64,000 nucleotides of DNA from Streptomyces roseoviridis (GCF_039535235.1 NZ_BAAAWU010000001.1:3286001-3350000); one strand, 5' to 3'; numbered from the stretch's first letter, positions 17,387 through 27,352 are shown. Program-made: numbers and translations. The notes: a model not told the origin generated them from the sequence alone.

Positions 17387-18018
17387 CCCTCCCACCAGCT
17401 CCGGAAGTCCGTCAGGTCGGCCAGGACGACGTCCGCGCCGGCCGCCCGCAGCTCCTCGGCGCCGCAGGGGCCGGTGGCCACCGCGACCGACAGCGCCCCC
17501 GCGGTCGCCGCGCCGCGCACGTCGCCGATGTGGTCGCCGACGTACACCCCGGCGCCGTGGGCGCGCAGCGCCTCCGCCTTGCCCTCGGCCCACAGTCCGC
17601 CGACGACGGCGTCGGGCTCGATGCCCAGGTGGGACAGGTGGAGCCTGGCGTGCGGCTCGTTCTTGGCGGTGACGACGACGGTCCGGCCGCCCGCCTCGCG
17701 AACGGCCTGAATCGCATCCCTCGCGCCCGGCAGCGGAAGGCTCGGCTCTATCGCGTACGTCGGGTACAGCGTCCGGTAGTGCGCCGCCGTCTCCTGGACC
17801 CGCTCGGCGGGGAACCACTCGGCGATCTCGTGCTCCAGCGGCGGGCCGAGCCGGGAGACGGCCAGGTCCGCGTCGATCGCGACCCCGGTCGCCGCCGTGA
17901 GGGCGACGTACGTGGCCCGGATGCCGGGCCGCGAGTCGATGAGGGTCATGTCCAGGTCGAAGCCGACGGTGGGGACGGCGGCGAAGGCCGCGGCGCGGGG
18001 CGATTCCATGGGGGTCAT
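17374..18018 (-). CDS. HAD-family hydrolase, phosphoglycolate phosphatase-like
   Basis: 214 residues from ATG 18018 (ATG 18009 is an alternative). All HAD motifs are visible: motif I FDLDMTLIDS near residue 18, motif II VVTAKN, a Lys in the GKAEAL segment, and motif IV YVGDHIGD. The cap domain follows motif I, so this is a subclass I enzyme, of the Gph-like phosphatase group. The substrate is a small phosphate ester, not identified. It is cytosolic. It is divergent from the FecCD operon across ~120 bases containing an iron-box-like sequence, so it may share iron control. Confidence 0.88.
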   Translation of the reverse strand: MTPMESPRAAAFAAVPTVGFDLDMTLIDSRPGIRATYVALTAATGVAIDADLAVSRLGPPLEHEIAEWFPAERVQETAAHYRTLYPTYAIEPSLPLPGARDAIQAVREAGGRTVVVTAKNEPHARLHLSHLGIEPDAVVGGLWAEGKAEALRAHGAGVYVGDHIGDVRGAATAGALSVAVATGPCGAEELRAAGADVVLADLTDFRSWWEGYLG

Positions 18019-18053
18019 TCTGCCGGTGGGCGAGAATCGGCCACTGTCTAGAC

Positions 18054-18072
18054 TTAGCGAAGCCTTACCGAA
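18054..18072. promoter_or_regulatory. Putative iron box (DmdR/IdeR-type operator)
   Basis: A 19-base sequence beginning TTAG and ending CCGAA. By hand it agrees at about 13 of 19 positions with the actinobacterial iron-box consensus (TTAGGTTAGSCTAACCTAA) and keeps the outer TTAG and central AG.CT. It lies between the divergent HAD gene and the first FecCD permease, where an iron repressor would act. Confidence 0.45.
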
Positions 18073-18144
18073 GCCCGACGCCTCGCGCCTCACCGATGCC
18101 GTGGCCGAGGCTCGCACCACTGCCCGCAGCTCCGATGGGTGTCC

Positions 18145-19158
18145 ATGACCGCCATACGTACCCGACGCGCCTCACGGCGGGTCGTCGCGACCACGGCGGC
18201 GGTCGTCGCCCTGCTGCTCGCCGTCCTGCTCAGTCTGGCGGTGGGCGCCCGCCCCGTCGCGCCCGCCACCGTCCTCGACGCGCTGCTGCACGGGGCCACC
18301 AGCCCCGACGCCGAGGTCGTCCGGGAGCTGCGGGTGCCCCGCACCCTCATCGGCCTCATGGTCGGCGCGGCGCTCGCCCTGGCCGGAACCGCCCTCCAGG
18401 GCATCACCCGCAACCCGATCGCCGACCCCGGCATCCTCGGCATCAGCCAGGGCGCTTCGGCCGGCGTCGTCCTCGCCATCGCCGTCGCCGGGGTGCACAC
18501 GCTCGGCGGCTACGTGTGGTTCGCCTTCGCGGGCGCCGCGCTCGCGTCCGTCGCCGTGTACGCCATCGCCTCCAGCGGCCGGGGCGGGGCGACGCCCGTG
18601 AAGCTGGCCCTCGGCGGGGCGGCGATCAACGCGCTGCTGCTGTCCGTGACGACCGGCGTGCTGACGACCCGGGCCTCCGCGCTCGACGAGTTCCGGTTCT
18701 GGCAGATCGGCTCCCTCGACGGCCGCGACACCCAGATCGTCGCCCAGACCTGGCCCTTCCTCCTCCTCGGCGCCCTGCTCGTGCTCTCCGTGGCCCGCGG
18801 GCTGGACGCGCTCGCGCTCGGCGAGGACGTCGCCAAGGGCCTCGGGCAGCGGGTCGCGACCGTGCGGATCGTCGGCGGGGTCGGCGCGACCGTGCTGACC
18901 GGCGCCGGGGTCGCCGCGGCCGGTCCGATCGCCTTCGTCGGCCTCGCCGTCCCCCACATCGCCCGCGCCGTCGTCGGCGGCGACCACCGCTGGGTGCTGC
19001 CGATGGCGGCGCTCATCGGACCGGTGATGCTGCTGGTGTCGGACGTCGTGGGCCGGGTCCTCTTCCCGCCGGGCGAGGTCCCGGCGGGCGTGATGACGGC
19101 CCTCATCGGCGTGCCGTTCCTGGTGACCCTCGTGCGCCGGAAGGCGGTCCCGGCATGA
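18145..19158 (+). CDS. FecCD-type siderophore ABC permease 1
   Basis: 337 residues from ATG 18145; GTG 18139, two codons upstream, is the alternative. The protein has about ten hydrophobic segments and the FecCD/BtuC blocks: [34 protein letters not shown], and near the C-terminus [15 protein letters not shown], the loop that contacts the ATPase. The family imports Fe(III)-siderophore or cobalamin complexes. Its stop overlaps the second permease gene (ATGA). No substrate-binding lipoprotein gene is adjacent, so it must be encoded elsewhere. Confidence 0.93.
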   Translation: MTAIRTRRASRRVVATTAAVVALLLAVLLSLAVGARPVAPATVLDALLHGATSPDAEVVRELRVPRTLIGLMVGAALALAGTALQGITRNPIADPGILGISQGASAGVVLAIAVAGVHTLGGYVWFAFAGAALASVAVYAIASSGRGGATPVKLALGGAAINALLLSVTTGVLTTRASALDEFRFWQIGSLDGRDTQIVAQTWPFLLLGALLVLSVARGLDALALGEDVAKGLGQRVATVRIVGGVGATVLTGAGVAAAGPIAFVGLAVPHIARAVVGGDHRWVLPMAALIGPVMLLVSDVVGRVLFPPGEVPAGVMTALIGVPFLVTLVRRKAVPA

Positions 19159-20234
19159 CCGCCGTCTCCCCGCCCGTACGGGTTGCCCGCTCCGCGCCCG
19201 TGCGCCCGGCCGGCTACGGCCTGGTCCGCGCCGGACGCGCCTCCTTCCTGGTGCACCGGCGGTCCGCCCTGGTCGCCGTGGGCCTGCTCCTCGTCCTGGC
19301 CGCCGCCTCGGTCGCGTACCTCTGCGTCGGCGAGCGCTTCGTCCCGCCCTCGGAGGTCGTGAAGGTCCTCCTCGGCGACGGCAGCTCCTTCGTCGTCGAG
19401 GAACTGCGGCTGCCGCGCCTCGCGACCGGTCTGATGGCCGGGGCGGCCTTCGGGGTCGCGGGCGCGCTCATCCAGACCGTCGCCCGCAATCCGCTCGCCA
19501 GCCCGGACGTCATCGGCATCAGCCAGGGCGCGGGCGCGGTGACGGTCGCGGCGATGACCTTCGGGCTCACCTCGTACGCCGTCATCCCTTACGTGTCGAT
19601 CGCGGGCGGGCTGCTCGCGGCCGGGCTCGTGTACGTGTTCGCCTGGCGCGGCGGGCTGCACGCGACCCGGTTCGTGCTCATCGGCATCGGCTTCGCGATC
19701 GCGCTGCGTTCGCTGACCCACCTGTTCATGACCAAGGGCGACTACCTGGTCGCCCAGCAGGCCCAGATCTGGATGACGGGCTCCCTCAACGGGCGCGGCT
19801 GGGACGAGTCGCTGCCGCTGCGGGTGACGCTGCTCGTGATGCTGCCGGCCGTGCTGTGGGCGGCGCGGGCGCAGCGGACGGTGTCGCTCGACGACGACAC
19901 GGCCACCGCGCTCGGCGTCCGGCTGGGACGGGTGCGGCTCGGGCTGGTCGCGGTCGGCGTGGTCCTGGCGTCGGTCGCGACGGGCGTCGCCGGGCCGGTG
20001 GACTTCGTGGCGCTGCTCGCGCCGCAGATCGCCCGCAGGACCACCCGGACCGCGCAGATCCCGCTGCTGTGCTCGGCGCTCACGGGCGCCCTCGTCGTGA
20101 TCCTCGCCGACCTGCTGGGCAGGCGGCTCCTCGCGCCCACCGAACTGCCGGTGGGCGTCCTGACGGCGGCGGTCGGCGCCCCGTACCTGATCTGGCTGAT
20201 CATGCGCAGCCGTGGAGTGGGAGGCAAGGCGTGA
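19155..20234 (+). CDS. FecCD-type siderophore ABC permease 2
   Basis: 359 residues from ATG 19155, overlapping the preceding stop. It has a basic N-terminal tail of ~35 residues and then about ten hydrophobic segments, with the family blocks [31 protein letters not shown] and [16 protein letters not shown]. It pairs with permease 1 as the heterodimeric channel of a Fe-siderophore importer. The C-terminal stop overlaps the GTG start of the ATPase gene, so all three are translationally coupled. Confidence 0.93.
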   Translation: MTAVSPPVRVARSAPVRPAGYGLVRAGRASFLVHRRSALVAVGLLLVLAAASVAYLCVGERFVPPSEVVKVLLGDGSSFVVEELRLPRLATGLMAGAAFGVAGALIQTVARNPLASPDVIGISQGAGAVTVAAMTFGLTSYAVIPYVSIAGGLLAAGLVYVFAWRGGLHATRFVLIGIGFAIALRSLTHLFMTKGDYLVAQQAQIWMTGSLNGRGWDESLPLRVTLLVMLPAVLWAARAQRTVSLDDDTATALGVRLGRVRLGLVAVGVVLASVATGVAGPVDFVALLAPQIARRTTRTAQIPLLCSALTGALVVILADLLGRRLLAPTELPVGVLTAAVGAPYLIWLIMRSRGVGGKA

Positions 20235-21052
20235 CCGTCGTCTCGAAGGCGGACAGCAGCAGGCTGACGACGCGGAAGCTGACCCTCGCGTACGAGGAGC
20301 GGACCGTCGTCCAGGAGCTCGACCTGGCGATCCCGGACGGCGAGGTCACCGTCATCGTCGGCCCCAACGCGTGCGGCAAGTCGACCACCTTGCGGGCGCT
20401 GGGCCGGCTGCTCAGGCCGCGGGGCGGGGCCGTCCTCCTCGACGGGGAGGAGCTCGCGAAGCTCCCCACGAAGCGCATCGCCCAGCAGATCGGCCTGCTG
20501 CCGCAGACCCCGGTCGCCCCGGAGGCCATCACGGTGGCCGACCTGGTGGCGCGGGGGCGCCAGCCGCACCAGGCGTGGTGGAAGCAGTGGTCGGAGGAGG
20601 ACGAGCGGGCCGTCGTCGACGCCATGGAGCGCACGGACGTCGCCGGCCTCGCCCACCGGTCGGTGGACGAGCTGTCGGGCGGCCAGCGCCAGCGGGTCTG
20701 GATCGCGATGGCCCTGGCCCAGGAGACCGACCTGCTCCTCCTCGACGAGCCCACCACCTACCTGGACATCGCCCACCAGGTCGAGGTCCTGGACCTGGTC
20801 CGGCGCCTGAACCGGGTACGCGGCCGGACCGTGGTGATCGTCCTCCACGACCTGAACCAGGCGGCCCGGTACGCCGACCACCTGGTCGCCATGAAGACGG
20901 GCCGCGTGGTCGCGGAGGGCCCACCGGCCGAGGTGGTCACGGCGGAACTGGTACGCGAGGTCTTCGGCCTGGACTCGGTGGTCGTCCCGGACCCTGTGAC
21001 GGGCTCCCCCCTGGTGGTACCGGGGGCGCCGTGGGGAGCGGAGCGGGACTGA
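20231..21052 (+). CDS. FepC-type siderophore ABC ATPase
   Basis: 273 residues from GTG 20231. It has Walker [10 protein letters not shown], a Q-loop in LLPQTP, the signature LSGGQRQR, Walker B ending [11 protein letters not shown] and the switch His in [13 protein letters not shown]. These are typical of the FepC/FecE/BtuD group and fit the two upstream permeases. The likely role is ATP-driven import of an iron chelate, possibly de-repressed under low iron through the upstream iron box. The last codons and the stop lie within a 62-base tandem duplication. Confidence 0.95.
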   Translation: MTVVSKADSSRLTTRKLTLAYEERTVVQELDLAIPDGEVTVIVGPNACGKSTTLRALGRLLRPRGGAVLLDGEELAKLPTKRIAQQIGLLPQTPVAPEAITVADLVARGRQPHQAWWKQWSEEDERAVVDAMERTDVAGLAHRSVDELSGGQRQRVWIAMALAQETDLLLLDEPTTYLDIAHQVEVLDLVRRLNRVRGRTVVIVLHDLNQAARYADHLVAMKTGRVVAEGPPAEVVTAELVREVFGLDSVVVPDPVTGSPLVVPGAPWGAERD

Positions 21053-21123
21053 GGGGGACGGGCCCCCCGCGGCGGGGCGCGGGGCCACGGCCGTGGGGAG
21101 CGGAGCGGGACTGAGGGGGACGG
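21031..21123 (+). repeat. 62-base-period duplication across a stop codon
   Basis: The ~30 bases encoding the end of the FepC-type ATPase (WGAERD and stop) recur almost perfectly 62 bases downstream (21031 and 21093). The second copy therefore repeats a stop codon in untranslated sequence. The rest of the interval to 21392 is GC-rich with a 14-base palindrome at 21184-21197 and holds no gene. Confidence 0.85.
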
Positions 21124-21392
21124 ACCACCCGCGGCCGGGCCGCGGGGCCACGGCCGTGGGGATCGGCGCGAAGCCGGCGCCCGGGTGCCCGGGCACCGGG
21201 TGCCCCCGGGGGCGACACCGAGGCGGCGCCCGCTTCCGGGACGCCGGATCCCGGCCGTGGGGCGACCCCGGGGCGACACCCGCTGCGCGGAGACGGCCGG
21301 GTCCGACCGGTCACCGCGGCGCCGATCACGAGCGCGGCGGCCTCCGGGAACAGCACCGGCACCGGTCCGCCCGACCCCGCCCCGGCGTACTC

Positions 21393-22301
21393 CTAGCGGG
21401 CCGCCCGGCGGGCCCGCCACAGCAGGAAGAGGGCCGAGGCGACGGCCGCCGCGCGCAGGGTCCAGGGCCAGGTGGCGGCGAGGGCCGCGCCCAGGGCGTC
21501 CTCGCCGGGGCCGACGGGGGCGCCCCAGCGGCCCTCGACACGGCCCCACAGCCAGACGATCCCGGCGGTGACGGCGAGCCCGGGGACCACCAGGACGGCG
21601 CCGCGGCGCTCACGGGAGGCGTAGGCGAGGAGCCAGCCCGCGGCGAGCGGGAGCAGCCAGCCGAAGGCCGCGCCGGCCAGCAGGAGCAGCGCCGAGACCA
21701 GGAGCAGGGGGCTGCCGAGGCGCAGGCCGCGGACCCCGCCCGGCCGGCCGGACCGTCCCCCTTCCCCGTCCACGGCCTCCGGCGCTTCCGCGCCCTCGTC
21801 CCCGTCCCCGTCCCGGCCCCCGTCCTCGTCCTCGTCGGCCGGCGGGGGCTTCAACAGCTCCGGGATCTCCACGCCCCCGACGAAACCCGGCACCTCGACG
21901 GTGCCCAGCGCGTCCGTCCCGTCCGTACGCCACCAGTCCGAGGCCGCACCCGCGCCTGCGCCCCGGCCCCGGTCCGGCTCCGCCTCCGGCGCCCGCGGCC
22001 CCGGCACGGCAGCCCCGGGAACGGCGGGATCGGCGGGAGCCCCGGGAACGGCGGGATCGGCGGGACCGGACCCGGTCCCCGGCGCCACGCGGTCGACGAC
22101 CTCGTCCGGCGTACCGAGCTCGCCCAGGATCCCGGACACGCCTTCGCCCCGCACCGCGCGGCGCCGCTCGATCTCGTCGCGCAGGCCCGCGACCAGCTCG
22201 CGCCGCTCGGCCGCCGGCACCTGCCGCTGCTGCGCCAGATCACCGACCCGGCTCAGATAGTCGAAGACCAACCGGTCGTTCTCGATCCCCTCGATCCCCA
22301 C
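21393..22301 (-). CDS. Membrane protein with DUF1700-like N-terminal helix domain
   Basis: 302 residues from GTG 22301. Residues 1-70 resemble the helical domain of DUF1700-type proteins (DYLSRVGDLAQ, AERRELVAGLRDEIE, LGTPDEVVDRVAPG), which often accompany PadR regulators. A disordered Pro/Ala/Gly/acidic linker of ~120 residues follows (short PADPAVPGA repeats, then a DEDEDGGRDGDGDE run). The C-terminus has about four hydrophobic segments. Its function is unknown; no PadR gene is adjacent. It is divergent from the helicase-associated gene with only ~30 bases between starts. Confidence 0.7.
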   Translation of the reverse strand: MGIEGIENDRLVFDYLSRVGDLAQQRQVPAAERRELVAGLRDEIERRRAVRGEGVSGILGELGTPDEVVDRVAPGTGSGPADPAVPGAPADPAVPGAAVPGPRAPEAEPDRGRGAGAGAASDWWRTDGTDALGTVEVPGFVGGVEIPELLKPPPADEDEDGGRDGDGDEGAEAPEAVDGEGGRSGRPGGVRGLRLGSPLLLVSALLLLAGAAFGWLLPLAAGWLLAYASRERRGAVLVVPGLAVTAGIVWLWGRVEGRWGAPVGPGEDALGAALAATWPWTLRAAAVASALFLLWRARRAAR

Positions 22302-22333
22302 GGCATGACGTTAGCGCCTGCGCAGGGGCTAAC

Positions 22334-24901
22334 GTGGTGCGGATGGGGATCGGTGAGCTCGACCGGGAGGCGCACGTGCCCGCAGGAACGGACGACGGCG
22401 CGGCCAAGGGTGCCGGCGCGCCGCCGCGCACCCTCGCGGAGGCGCTGCGCGCCGGCGGCGACGAAGCGCTCGCCGCGCTGCTGCGCGCCCGCCCGGACCT
22501 CCTCACTCCGGTGCCCAACGACCTGACGCAGCTGGCCACCCGGGCCGGCACCCGGGGTTCCGTGGTCCGGGCCCTCGAACGGCTCGACCGGTTCGCCCTC
22601 CAGACGGCCGAAGCCCTCGCCGTGGCCCCGGACCCCGCCCCGTACACCGTGCTCCTCGGCCTGCTCACGGGCGACGGCGGGCACCCGGACGCCCCGGCGA
22701 TCGAGGCGGCACTGCCGCGCGCGCTCGCCGTGCTGCGCGAGCAGGCGCTCGTGTGGGGCGACGACGAACGGCTGCGGCTCGTGCGGACCGCGCGCGAGCT
22801 GCTCGCGCCGTCGCCACAGCACCCCTCCCCCACCGGCCTCGGCCCGACGGTCGCGGAAGCCACGGCCGGCATGTCGCCCGGCCGGCTCCAGGAGATCGTC
22901 GCGGCGGCCGGGCTGCCCCCGACGCACGACCCCGTGTCGGCGGTGGCGGCACTGACCGCCCTGTTCACGGACCGTACGAAGATGGCGGCGCTGCTCGACA
23001 CCGCGCCGCCGGAGGCGCTCGCCGTCCTCGACCGGCTCGTGTGGGGCCCTCCGTACGGCGAGGTGACGGCCGACCCGACGCCGCCGGTGCGCTGGCTGCG
23101 CGACCGCGGGCTGCTGCTGCCCGCCTCGACGCGGACGGTGGTGCTGCCCCGGGAGGCGGCCCTGCATCTGCGCGGCGGGCGGGCGCACCGCACGCCGGAG
23201 CCGACGGCTCCGACGGTGGTGGCGGCCCGCGACCACCGTCCACAGGTGGTGGACAACGCGGCGGCCGGGCAGGCGTACACGGCCCTGTCCACCATCGAGG
23301 AGCTCCTGAAGTCCTGGAACCAGGGCGGCCCACCGGTGCTGCGGGCCGGCGGCCTGGCCGTACGGGACCTCAAGCGCACCGCCACGGCCCTCGACCTGCC
23401 GGAACCCACGGCGGCGTTCTGGCTGGAGCTCGCGTACGGGGCGGGGCTGCTCGCCTCGGACGGGCAGGCGGACGAGCGCTACGCGCCGACGCCCGCCTAC
23501 GACGACTGGCTCGACCTGCCGCCCGCCGAACGGTGGGTGCGCCTCGCCGCCGCCTGGCTGGCCGCGACCCGCGTGCCGGGCGTGGTCGGCACCCAGGACA
23601 CCAAGGGCCGCACGCTCGCCGCGCTCGGCCCCGGCCTCGACCGGGGCCCGGCGGTCGAGGTCCGCCGCCGGGTCCTCGGCCTCCTGGCCACCCTGCCGCC
23701 CGGCGCCGCCGCCGACCGGGAGTCGGTGCTCGCCCGGCTGCGCTGGGACCGGCCGCTGCGGGGCGGCGGCGACCAGGCCGCGGACCTGCGGGCCCGGATC
23801 GCGACCTGGACCCTGGAGGAGGCCGAACTCCTCGGCGTCACCGGCCGCGGCGCGCTCGCCTCGCCCGCCCGGGCACTGCTCAACCTGCCGCTGGCCGAGC
23901 CCGCCGACGACGACGCCCTCGACAGCCACGCCCACGACTGCGAACCGGCCGTCGCCGCCTCCCGGGCCGCGACCCTGCTCGCCCCGCTGCTGCCCGAGGC
24001 CGTCGACCACGTCCTGCTCCAGGCCGACCTGACCGCGGTCGCGCCGGGCCCGCTGCGCCGCCCGCTCGCCGAGACGCTGTCCGTGCTCGCCGACGTGGAG
24101 TCCAAGGGCGGCGCGACGGTCTACCGCTTCACGCCCGCCTCCGTACGCCGTGCCCTCGACGCCGGGCGCAGCGCTTCCGACCTGCACGACTTCCTGACCT
24201 CCCACTCGCGCACCCCGGTGCCGCAGCCACTGGCCTACCTCATCGACGACGTGGCCCGGAAGCACGGCCATCTGCGGATCGGCGCCGCGTCCGGATACGT
24301 CCGCTGCGACGACGACGCCCTGCTCGGCGAGATCCTCGCCGACCGCCGCTCCGCCCCCCTGCGGCTGCGCCGCCTGGCGCCGACGGTGCTCGCCGCCCAG
24401 GCGGACCCGGCGGCGCTCCTCGAAGGGCTGCGGGCGATGGGCTACGCACCGGCCGCCGAGTCCGCCGAGGGCGACGTCCTGATCACCCGCGCGGACGCCT
24501 ACCGCACCCCGCCCCGTACCGCCCCGGCCCCCGTCCAGGACGGCCCGCCCGCGCCCGACGCCACGCTCCTCACCGCCGCCGTCCGGGCGATCCGGGCCGG
24601 CGACCGGGCGGCGACGGTCCACCGCAAGGAGCCCGCGTCGGCGGCCCCGACCGCCTCCGGCGGCCTGCCCCGCACCTCCGCCGCCGAGACCCTCGCCACC
24701 GTCCAGGCCGCCGCGATGACCGGCTCGGCCGTCTGGATCGGCTACGTGAACGCCGAGGGCGCCGCCAGCCAGCGCGTGATCGCCCCGGTCCGCGTCGAGG
24801 GCGGCTTCGTGACGGGCTACGACCACACGGCCGACGAGGTCCGCACGTATCCGCTGCACCGGATCACGGGCGTGGCGGAACTGGCGGACGACGAGGTCTA
24901 G
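22334..24901 (+). CDS. Helicase-associated (XPB/Ssl2-like) domain protein
   Basis: 855 residues from GTG 22334 (ATG 22343 also possible). There are no Walker motifs. Residues ~555-650 form the helicase-associated domain (VLLQADLTAV, VYRFTPASVRRAL, SRTPVPQPLAYLIDDVARKHGHLRIG). The same pattern occurs at the N-terminus of the XPB helicase encoded at 25627. The C-terminal ~60 residues look like a WYL-type fold (VWIGYVNAEG, PLHRITGV). Related proteins are conserved beside XPB in actinobacteria, so a nuclease- or helicase-accessory role in DNA repair is likely. The N-terminal ~500 residues are helical repeats of unknown role. Confidence 0.85.
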   Translation: MVRMGIGELDREAHVPAGTDDGAAKGAGAPPRTLAEALRAGGDEALAALLRARPDLLTPVPNDLTQLATRAGTRGSVVRALERLDRFALQTAEALAVAPDPAPYTVLLGLLTGDGGHPDAPAIEAALPRALAVLREQALVWGDDERLRLVRTARELLAPSPQHPSPTGLGPTVAEATAGMSPGRLQEIVAAAGLPPTHDPVSAVAALTALFTDRTKMAALLDTAPPEALAVLDRLVWGPPYGEVTADPTPPVRWLRDRGLLLPASTRTVVLPREAALHLRGGRAHRTPEPTAPTVVAARDHRPQVVDNAAAGQAYTALSTIEELLKSWNQGGPPVLRAGGLAVRDLKRTATALDLPEPTAAFWLELAYGAGLLASDGQADERYAPTPAYDDWLDLPPAERWVRLAAAWLAATRVPGVVGTQDTKGRTLAALGPGLDRGPAVEVRRRVLGLLATLPPGAAADRESVLARLRWDRPLRGGGDQAADLRARIATWTLEEAELLGVTGRGALASPARALLNLPLAEPADDDALDSHAHDCEPAVAASRAATLLAPLLPEAVDHVLLQADLTAVAPGPLRRPLAETLSVLADVESKGGATVYRFTPASVRRALDAGRSASDLHDFLTSHSRTPVPQPLAYLIDDVARKHGHLRIGAASGYVRCDDDALLGEILADRRSAPLRLRRLAPTVLAAQADPAALLEGLRAMGYAPAAESAEGDVLITRADAYRTPPRTAPAPVQDGPPAPDATLLTAAVRAIRAGDRAATVHRKEPASAAPTASGGLPRTSAAETLATVQAAAMTGSAVWIGYVNAEGAASQRVIAPVRVEGGFVTGYDHTADEVRTYPLHRITGVAELADDEV

Positions 24902-24935
24902 ACACTTCCTCCCAAGCCTTCCTCCGCCCTCCGGA

Positions 24936-25514
24936 TCAGGCGCGGGGGCTGACCAGGGTGCCGGGGTCGATCGTGAGCGGGAACGGCGTCTCGATCTCCG
25001 TCTCCCGTCCCGCCTCGGCCACGGTCCTCTCGACGTAGCGGCCGTCCACCAGCTCGGTGACGATCAGCGCCGTCTCGGGCTCCAGCTCCAGTCGCCACAG
25101 GTGCTCGATGCCCGCCTCCGCGTAATAGGGCGGCTTGAGGAGACGGTCCGTGCGCCGTCCGGACGACGAAGGCGAGACGATCTCGACGACGAGGAGCACG
25201 GCCTCGGCATCCACGGTGATCGGATCCTCGGCGGCGGCGGCCGCTTCGACGACGACGATGTCGGGGATGAAGAGTCCGTCGGGCAGGACCACATGGACGG
25301 CTTCCATCGCCTCGGCCGACACGCCGGCCTGCTACACGACGGCATCCAGGAGGTGCCACAGCCTCGACGACGCACGCTGGTGCTTGAATCCCGGAGCTGG
25401 TGACACCAAGAGCGCTTCCCCCATCAATTCACGACGTTCACCACGGTCCTCCCCCAGAGCCAGCACCTCTTCTGTCGTCCAGGGACCGTGGTGCGGATCG
25501 TGCGCGACGCTCAT
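24936..25514 (-). pseudogene. Uma2-family endonuclease-like gene with internal stop
   Basis: From ATG 25514 (GGGAGG site upstream) one frame runs 60 codons to a TAG at 25332-25334, then continues in the same frame to 24936. The two parts together make a normal ~190-residue Uma2 (DUF820) protein. The N-terminal half has WTTEEVLALGE and RRELMGEALLVSPAP; the C-terminal half has LFIPDIVVVE, AVLLVVEIVSPSS, DRLLKPPYYAEAGIEHLW. These carry the PD-(D/E)XK-type residues of the family. The break is a single nonsense codon (CAG or GAG to TAG would explain it), not a frameshift. It may be a recent pseudogene or a sequencing error. The gene lies between the two repair-helicase genes. Confidence 0.8.
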
Positions 25515-25626
25515 CTCGCCACCTCCCTCTCGGCGGTCCGTCGCAACCAGTGCGGCAGGCCCCTCGGACATCGGCCGGGCTTCAGGCAGACTGGATGTTT
25601 GGCCACGTGGAAGGGATACGCAGCAC

Positions 25627-27273
25627 GTGAACGGTCCACTCATCGTCCAGAGCGACAAGACACTCCTCCTGGAGGTCGACCACGAGCAGGCCGAGGCGTG
25701 CCGTCGGGCCATCGCCCCCTTCGCCGAGCTGGAGCGGGCGCCCGAGCACATCCACACGTACCGGGTCACGCCGCTCGGGCTGTGGAACGCACGGGCGGCG
25801 GGGCACGACGCCGAGCAGGTCGTCGACGCGCTCGTGGAGTTCTCGCGGTATCCGGTGCCGCACGCGCTGCTCGTGGACGTCGCCGAGACGATGGCGCGCT
25901 ACGGGCGCCTGACCCTGTCCAAGCACCCGGTGCACGGTCTCGTGCTCACCACCACCGACCGCCCGGTCCTGGAGGAGGTGCTGCGCTCCAAGAAGGTGCA
26001 GCCGCTGGTCGGGCAGCGGATCGACCAGGACACCGTGGCCGTGCACCCCTCGGAACGCGGCCAGATCAAGCAGACGCTGCTCAAGCTCGGCTGGCCCGCC
26101 GAGGACCTGGCCGGCTACGTGGACGGCGAGGCGCACCCCATCGACCTGGCCGAGGACGGCTGGGCGCTGCGGCCGTACCAGCAGCAGGCCGTCGAGGGCT
26201 TCTGGCACGGCGGCTCGGGCGTCGTCGTGCTGCCCTGCGGCGCGGGCAAGACGCTGGTCGGGGCCGGGGCGATGGCCAAGGCGCGGGCGACCACGCTGAT
26301 CCTGGTGACGAACACCGTCTCGGCCCGCCAGTGGAAGCACGAGCTGGTCAAGCGGACCTCGCTCACCGAGGACGAGATCGGCGAGTACAGCGGGACGAAG
26401 AAGGAGATCCGGCCGGTCACCATCGCCACCTACCAGGTGCTGACGACCCGCCGGAAGGGCGTCTACCCGCACCTGGAGCTGTTCGACTCCCGCGACTGGG
26501 GCCTGATCGTCTACGACGAGGTGCACCTGCTGCCGGCGCCCGTCTTCAAGTTCACCGCCGACCTCCAGGCGCGCCGGCGCCTCGGCCTCACGGCGACGCT
26601 CGTGCGCGAGGACGGGCGCGAGTCCGACGTCTTCTCCCTCATCGGCCCCAAGCGCTTCGACGCGCCGTGGAAGGAGATCGAGGCACAGGGCTACATCGCG
26701 CCCGCCGACTGCGTCGAGGTGCGGGTCGACCTCACCGACGCGGAACGGCTCGCGTACGCGACGGCCGAGGCGGAGGAGAAATACCGCTTCTGCGCCACGA
26801 CGGCCACCAAGCGGCGGGTCACCGAGGCCCTGGTGAGGAAGTTCGCCGGACAGCAGATCCTCGTCATCGGGCAGTACATCGACCAGCTCGACGAGCTCGG
26901 CGAGCACCTGGACGCGCCGGTGATCAAGGGCGAGACGTCGAACGCGCAGCGCGAGAAGCTGTTCGACGCCTTCCGCAACGGCGAGATCAGCGTCCTGGTG
27001 GTGTCGAAGGTCGCGAACTTCTCGATCGACCTGCCCGAGGCCACGGTCGCCATCCAGGTCTCCGGCACCTTCGGCTCCCGCCAGGAGGAGGCCCAGCGCC
27101 TCGGCCGGGTGCTGCGTCCGAAGGCGGACGGGCACCAGGCGCACTTCTACTCCGTGGTCGCCCGCGACACCATCGACCAGGACTTCGCCGCCCACCGACA
27201 GCGGTTCCTGGCCGAGCAGGGGTACGCCTACCGGATCGTGGACGCGAGCGAGCTGCTGGCCGCCGGGGAGTGA
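25627..27273 (+). CDS. XPB-type DNA repair helicase
   Basis: 548 residues from GTG 25627 (AAGGGA site upstream). Residues ~1-130 are the helicase-associated domain also found in the upstream 855-residue protein. The SF2 core follows: Walker A CGAGKT near 204-209, motif II DEVH at 297-300, motif III TAT, and motif VI QRLGRVLRP near the C-terminus. Bacterial XPB proteins are 3'-5' helicases; partner nucleases such as Bax1 are known in archaea and some bacteria, but none is encoded here. A strong hairpin terminator follows the gene. Confidence 0.95.
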   Translation: MNGPLIVQSDKTLLLEVDHEQAEACRRAIAPFAELERAPEHIHTYRVTPLGLWNARAAGHDAEQVVDALVEFSRYPVPHALLVDVAETMARYGRLTLSKHPVHGLVLTTTDRPVLEEVLRSKKVQPLVGQRIDQDTVAVHPSERGQIKQTLLKLGWPAEDLAGYVDGEAHPIDLAEDGWALRPYQQQAVEGFWHGGSGVVVLPCGAGKTLVGAGAMAKARATTLILVTNTVSARQWKHELVKRTSLTEDEIGEYSGTKKEIRPVTIATYQVLTTRRKGVYPHLELFDSRDWGLIVYDEVHLLPAPVFKFTADLQARRRLGLTATLVREDGRESDVFSLIGPKRFDAPWKEIEAQGYIAPADCVEVRVDLTDAERLAYATAEAEEKYRFCATTATKRRVTEALVRKFAGQQILVIGQYIDQLDELGEHLDAPVIKGETSNAQREKLFDAFRNGEISVLVVSKVANFSIDLPEATVAIQVSGTFGSRQEEAQRLGRVLRPKADGHQAHFYSVVARDTIDQDFAAHRQRFLAEQGYAYRIVDASELLAAGE

Positions 27274-27297
27274 CGCCGGCGCGCCGGAGTACGGCGA

Positions 27298-27326
27298 GGG
27301 GCCCCGTCCACTGCGGACGGGGCCCC
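27298..27326. terminator. Hairpin terminator after XPB gene
   Basis: A perfect 12-base-pair stem (27298-27309 with 27315-27326) and a 5-base loop. It lies between the XPB stop and the convergent small gene at 27353, so it can end transcripts from either side. There is no strong U-tract, as is usual in streptomycetes. Confidence 0.8.
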
Positions 27327-27352
27327 TTCCGGTGAGAACGTGCCGGTCGCCC

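Noticed and set aside
21178..21214. GGTGCCCGGGCACC palindrome as terminator of the FepC gene
   Set aside because: It is a palindrome with no loop and sits ~130 bases after the stop; it could be an operator or chance in GC-rich sequence.
22253..24859. 868-residue minus-strand frame
   Set aside because: Shadow of the helicase-associated gene; composition is Gly/Arg/Val with no family motif.
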